From Methanobacteriota archaeon (GTDB lineage: Archaea > Thermoplasmatota > Thermoplasmata > Methanomassiliicoccales > UBA472), in NCBI GenBank assembly GCA_012729095.1, contig JAAYDU010000007.1:1-36730 (forward strand): a stretch of DNA of 36,730 nt, read 5' to 3'. The stretch's first letter is position 1. The number at the start of each line of letters is the position of its first letter. The position numbers and the translations under genes were made by a program. The notes beneath the pieces were generated by a model that saw only the letters and a list, made by a program, of their open reading frames with translations, had not been told where the DNA came from and made no database searches. Below are positions 33,833 to 36,730 of the stretch, piece by piece.

Positions 33833-34605
33833 ACGTCAAGCTCCAGGCCGATGGGGCAATGGTCCGAGCCCATCACATCTGGCAAGATGAAAGCGTTGCG
33901 GCACTTCGATCGCAGCCCCTCGTCCACGAAGAAGTAGTCTATGCGCCACCCGACGTTCCTCTCCCTGGCCCTGGTCTTCATGTCCCACCAGGTATATCGC
34001 TCCGGGGACCTGTCGAACATTCTGAACGTGTCTACGAACCCGGCCGCGAGGAGATCGTCTATCCATTTCCTTTCCTGGGGCAGGAACCCCGAGGTCCTCC
34101 CGTTCTCCTTTGGCCGGGCCAGGTCTATCTCCGTGTGCGCGGTGTTCACGTCCCCGCAGACCACCACGTGCCTTCCTCCCTCTACGATGCTCTTGACAAT
34201 CTCCAGGAACTCCTTGTAGAAATCCATCTTGTAACGCAGCCGTTCAGGGGAGGCCTTGCCGTTCGGGAAGTAGACGTTGAACAGAACCAGGTCGTCGAAG
34301 TGGGTGACCAGGGTCCGTCCCTCCATGTCGAAGCGCCCCTGCCCCAGTCCAGGGACCACCTTGCTCGGTTCGACCTTGGTGTACGTGCACACCCCGCTGT
34401 ACCCCTTCCTCACCTCAGAGGATGCGAAATACGAGTGGTAGCCAGGAACGTTCCGCAACCCTTCCGGAAGCTGTTCAGGGGTGGCCTTGGTCTCCTGCAG
34501 GCAGATGATGTCCGCCCCGTCCTCTTTCAGCAGGTCCCCAAGTCCCTTCTTGTAGGCCGCCCTTATCCCGTTCACGTTCCAGCACAGCAGGCGCGTTCCG
34601 ATCAC
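33829..34605 (-). CDS. xth: Exodeoxyribonuclease III / AP endonuclease (ExoIII family)
   Basis: 258 aa. Base-excision-repair endonuclease that cleaves 5' to abasic sites and has 3'-exonuclease activity. Active-site motifs are [10 protein letters not shown] (Asn), LQETKA (metal-binding Glu), CGDVNTAH (Asp/Asn), WRIDYFFV (Asp) and the C-terminal [10 protein letters not shown] with catalytic Asp-His. Starts with GTG at 34605, about 25 nt after a TATA box on the minus strand, so it is likely leaderless. Its stop overlaps the acetyltransferase start. Confidence 0.94.
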   Translation of the reverse strand: MIGTRLLCWNVNGIRAAYKKGLGDLLKEDGADIICLQETKATPEQLPEGLRNVPGYHSYFASSEVRKGYSGVCTYTKVEPSKVVPGLGQGRFDMEGRTLVTHFDDLVLFNVYFPNGKASPERLRYKMDFYKEFLEIVKSIVEGGRHVVVCGDVNTAHTEIDLARPKENGRTSGFLPQERKWIDDLLAAGFVDTFRMFDRSPERYTWWDMKTRARERNVGWRIDYFFVDEGLRSKCRNAFILPDVMGSDHCPIGLELDV

Positions 34606-34629
34606 CGTCCAGCAGATTGGAGCTTCTCG

Positions 34630-34638
34630 ATTATAAAG
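34630..34638. promoter_or_regulatory. Bidirectional TATA box (xth leftward, candidate RNA rightward)
   Basis: The plus strand reads ATTATAAAG and the minus strand CTTTATAAT, so the box is readable both ways. Leftward it lies ~25 nt from the xth GTG. Rightward a start would be near 34655-34660, at the beginning of the structured region. Confidence 0.5.
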
Positions 34639-34654
34639 TGTGCTGAGCGAACAT

Positions 34655-34971
34655 TCATGCCCTGTCCCGAGCAGTGTTCACCGTTGATGCGCGTGACATT
34701 GCCAAAGCGTATGCTGGTCGGGATGGGCGGCTCGTAGAGCTCCCTGCGCGCAGCGAGGTTCGCTGGAACAGTGGCCATCGCGCTCGGTTCGGAGAGCAGC
34801 GGATGAAGGGCTGATGGAGGGGACGGGGCTCAAGCACCGCTCGGAGGTGAAGGTCGGCCCTTTCAAGGAGGCCCTTATCGGCAGCACCTCCCACCACCTG
34901 GTCCAGGGGGCCAGGCGCCGTTTCTCATCGTCTTGCGAGGGAAGGTCCGGACGAACCGCCCCCCTTTTTTT
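34655..34971 (+). ncRNA. Candidate structured non-coding RNA of about 315 nt, family not identified
   Basis: There is no credible coding frame between xth and the MFS gene. The stretch folds into nested stems: 34663-34674 with 34714-34725 (one mismatch); a closing helix 34725-34734 with 34952-34961 (10 positions, one C-A); the hairpin CAGCGA-GGT-TCGCTG (34751-34765); CATC...GCTC with GAGC...GATG (34776-34805); AAGGGC with GCCCTT (34806-34862) enclosing CACC/GGTG; GGAGG/CCTCC (34867-34891); and CCTGG/CCAGG (34897-34915). A T7 run follows the closing helix directly. Size and isolation fit SRP RNA or RNase P RNA, but I could not find the SRP helix-8 signature or ordered RNase P conserved regions. 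The minus strand, where the C-A pair becomes G-U, is also possible. Confidence 0.45.
34965..34971 (+). terminator. T7 tract ending the candidate RNA
   Basis: Seven T residues follow the C-rich 3' strand of the closing helix, the form of an archaeal U-tract terminator on the plus strand. Confidence 0.5.
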
Positions 34972-34980
34972 GTCAAAGGA

Positions 34981-34990
34981 CATATTTACA
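34981..34990 (+). promoter_or_regulatory. TATA-like box upstream of the MFS transporter
   Basis: CATATTTACA predicts a start near 35013 and a leader of about 65 nt before the ATG at 35081. On the minus strand the same A/T patch could instead start an RNA near 34958. Confidence 0.4.
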
Positions 34991-35080
34991 TAAGACGTTG
35001 GAGGGGCAGGTGGGGCGGTCAGCGGCACCGGTCACTTCTGCCCGTTCAGTTGAAAACCGGTGCCCATCGTTCTTGAGGCC

Positions 35081-36334
35081 ATGAACGGAGAAGGCAGGAG
35101 CAGGAACTGGAAAAGGGACTTCTTCACCATATGGGGAGGGCAGTCCATCTCCCTTGTGGGAAGCGGGCTGGTGCAGTTCGCCCTGGTCTGGTGGCTGACG
35201 GTGGAGACCGGCTCGGCCACCGTTCTGGCCCTGGGAACCCTGATGGGGGTGCTTCCGCAGATACTCATCACCCCCTGGGCCGGGGCGTACGTGGACCGAT
35301 GGAACCGCCGGCGGACGATGATCGCCGCGGATTCTGCGATATCCTTCCTGGCACTGCTGCTCATGCTGGCCTTCCTGGCAGGGACGGCGGAGGTGTGGAT
35401 GGTTCTCCTGGCCATGTTCGGGCGCGCCGCCGTCTCCGGGTTCCACTGGCCGGCCATGCAGGCCGCCACCTCCATGATGGTGCCGGAGCGGCACCTGGGA
35501 AGGGTAGGAGGTCTCAACCAGGCCATGTTCGGCCTATCCAGCATCATAGCCGCCCCGGCCGGCGCGGTGCTGATAGCACTGTTCCCGATGTGGGCGGTGC
35601 TGTCGGTGGACCTGGTAACCGCGGTCCTTGCCATCGTTCCGCTGCTGTTCATCCCGGTGCCCCAGCCGAAAAAGGAGGCGGCGGGAAGGCCATCGCTCAT
35701 GAAGGAGATGAAGGAGGGCCTGGCATTCCTCAGGGAATGGCACGGCGCAATTCCCATCATAGTGCTGTTCATGATCGCCAACCTCCTGCTCAGCCCGGCC
35801 TTCTCCCTGCTGCCGTTGCTGGTGATGGACCATTTCCAGGGAGGGGCCGCGGAGTACGCGGCCATGGAGGCCCTGGCCGGCATCGGCATGCTCATCGGCG
35901 GGATACTGCTGGGGGCGTGGGGAGGCGGCAGACGCAAGATAGTGACCATGCTGGTCTCCACGTTCGCGCTCAGCCTGGCCATCACAGCCATGGGGATGGT
36001 CCCGGCCGAGCGGTTACTTCTGGCCTACGGCCTTGCGGCAACGGTCGGGCTCTCCCTTTCCCTTGTGAACGGTTCCATGATGGCCATGATGCAAGCGTCC
36101 GTGCCCTTCGCAAAGCAGGGAAGGGTGTTCGCCCTGATCAGCGCCGGGGTGGCCGCCATGATGCCGGCAGGGCTGCTGATGGCCGGGCCCCTGGCCGACG
36201 CGTTCAGCGTTAGGACCTGGTACCTGGTGGCCGGCGTTCCCATGATAGCGCTCTCCCTGGCGTACATGTCGTCCAGGTCGGTGCTTAACATCGAGGACCA
36301 GGTAATGAAAGGGTCGGCCAAGGACCGCCAGTAG
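35081..36334 (+). CDS. MFS transporter (drug-efflux/MFS_3-like)
   Basis: 417 aa with about 12 TM helices. N-terminal FFTIWGGQSISLVGSGLVQF, then the loop GAYVDRWNRRRTMI (the MFS motif A DRxxRR) between helices 2 and 3. The middle cytoplasmic loop is PVPQPKKEAAGRPSLMKEMK. The C-terminal half repeats the pattern with GGGRRKIV. Best matched to proton-driven exporters of the EntS/macrolide-efflux type; the substrate is unknown. ATG at 35081 has GAGG immediately upstream; an in-frame GTG at 35060 would add seven residues. Confidence 0.88.
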   Translation: MNGEGRSRNWKRDFFTIWGGQSISLVGSGLVQFALVWWLTVETGSATVLALGTLMGVLPQILITPWAGAYVDRWNRRRTMIAADSAISFLALLLMLAFLAGTAEVWMVLLAMFGRAAVSGFHWPAMQAATSMMVPERHLGRVGGLNQAMFGLSSIIAAPAGAVLIALFPMWAVLSVDLVTAVLAIVPLLFIPVPQPKKEAAGRPSLMKEMKEGLAFLREWHGAIPIIVLFMIANLLLSPAFSLLPLLVMDHFQGGAAEYAAMEALAGIGMLIGGILLGAWGGGRRKIVTMLVSTFALSLAITAMGMVPAERLLLAYGLAATVGLSLSLVNGSMMAMMQASVPFAKQGRVFALISAGVAAMMPAGLLMAGPLADAFSVRTWYLVAGVPMIALSLAYMSSRSVLNIEDQVMKGSAKDRQ

Positions 36335-36401
36335 AGGGACGAGAGGGCACCGTCGGACCGATGCGCCTTGCTCTGCCATCTGATAATCGTCACCCACATC
36401 A

Positions 36402-36409
36402 CTTATATC
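36402..36409 (+). promoter_or_regulatory. TATA box of the 3'-terminal gene
   Basis: CTTATATC predicts a start near 36433, about 10 nt before the ATG at 36443. Confidence 0.55.
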
Positions 36410-36442
36410 GATCCGGGGCAATCCGCCCCGGTCAGGACAACC

Positions 36443-36730
36443 ATGGACCACTACGGAGCTGTCGTCATCGTACCCAACCTCTTAGCGTCCGCCTTCACCG
36501 CGTGGGTCGCCTACAAGGTCATCTCCGGTAAGGAGACGGAGCACCGCAATGCCATGGCCATCTGCTTCGCCTTCGTTTCCTTGAACTCGTTGGTGCTGCT
36601 GTCAGAGAAGATGGTCGGGGATATGGACCTGGCCTTGGCCATCGTCGCCCTCGAGTACGTCTGCGAGTCGATGATACTGATATCCCTGCTGGTGTTCGTC
36701 ACGCAGTACATCGGCCTGGGCAGGCACGTC
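36443..36730 (+). CDS. Multi-TM membrane protein, possibly N-terminal 7TM domain of a sensor kinase (3' partial)
   Basis: ATG at 36443 opens a frame with no stop to the window end (96 codons). It begins MDHYGAVVIVPNLLASAFTA and contains about three hydrophobic helices: residues ~5-27, ~38-55, and a third around LEYVCESMILISLLVFVTQY. The last helix and the short basic segment after it resemble the 7TM region at the N-terminus of some archaeal and bacterial histidine kinases. No kinase part is visible, so this is only a suggestion. A TATA box sits ~35 nt upstream. Confidence 0.6.
   Translation, partial: MDHYGAVVIVPNLLASAFTAWVAYKVISGKETEHRNAMAICFAFVSLNSLVLLSEKMVGDMDLALAIVALEYVCESMILISLLVFVTQYIGLGRHV

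Noticed and set aside
34937-34948. RNase P RNA conserved region I lookalike (GAGGGAAGGTCC)
   Set aside because: It sits at the 3' end next to a terminator instead of near the 5' end, and no matching conserved region V partner (ACAGAA...GGCUUA type) was found, so I did not call RNase P RNA.
34655-35028. Minus-strand frames of 80 and 116 codons in the region between xth and the MFS gene
   Set aside because: Translations are rich in Pro, Ser, Arg and Cys with no recognisable motif, two frames compete over the same bases, and the strand shows RNA-like pairing instead.

Overview
The window is archaeal chromosomal DNA, GC-rich (roughly 60 percent by eye) and densely coded. Archaeal markers are deoxyhypusine synthase, a tRNA-Phe with a 37/38 intron, an Lhr-type helicase with a C-terminal zinc ribbon, archaeal pilus-type ATPases and platform proteins, a KaiC-like ATPase, DUF531, and TATA boxes about 25-27 nt before the likely transcription starts, several of them apparently leaderless. 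The gene set suggests Thermoplasmatota, perhaps near Methanomassiliicoccales, but no rRNA is present and this placement is inference.

Region 1 (1-10.9 kb) is a surface and secretion block. A giant CARDB-repeat protein, cut by the window start, has one membrane anchor and cytoplasmic zinc ribbons. Facing it is a five-gene operon read leftward from a TATA box near 10.9 kb: a pilin-like membrane protein, a Tad/GspE-type ATPase, two GspF/TadC-type platform proteins and a second paralogous ATPase. Two ATPases and two platforms with one pilin-like gene is the signature of this block.

Region 2 (11-25.3 kb) is mostly housekeeping: tRNA-Phe, a possible SecB-like small protein, a coiled-coil KaiC-like ATPase with an altered P-loop, a small unknown protein, dys, a DUF531 protein, a membrane protein, purM, rlmE, a small unknown protein, a FAH-family enzyme, an Lhr helicase, a ClC transporter with CBS domains, an HdrD-like iron-sulfur protein and a rubrerythrin-like protein. 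Four of the five convergent gene pairs in the window overlap at their stop codons.

Region 3 (25.5-33 kb) is a six-gene operon for a membrane complex of the Hyf/Hyc/complex I superfamily: hyfB, hyfC, hyfE, hyfF, a fused NuoC-NuoD-type large subunit, and a fused 2x[4Fe-4S] ferredoxin/NuoB-type small subunit. All four Cys ligands of the NiFe site are missing from the large subunit while the proton-channel and iron-sulfur residues remain. It therefore looks like an Ehr (energy-converting hydrogenase-related) complex, expected to couple ferredoxin-type electron transfer to ion pumping without hydrogen chemistry. The divergently placed HdrD-like protein is a possible soluble redox partner (inference).

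Region 4 (33-36.7 kb) holds a universal stress protein, an acetyltransferase broken by a 1-nt frameshift, exonuclease III, a gene-free stretch of about 475 bp that looks like a structured RNA ending in a T7 tract, an MFS exporter, and the start of a multi-TM protein, possibly a 7TM sensor kinase, that runs off the window.
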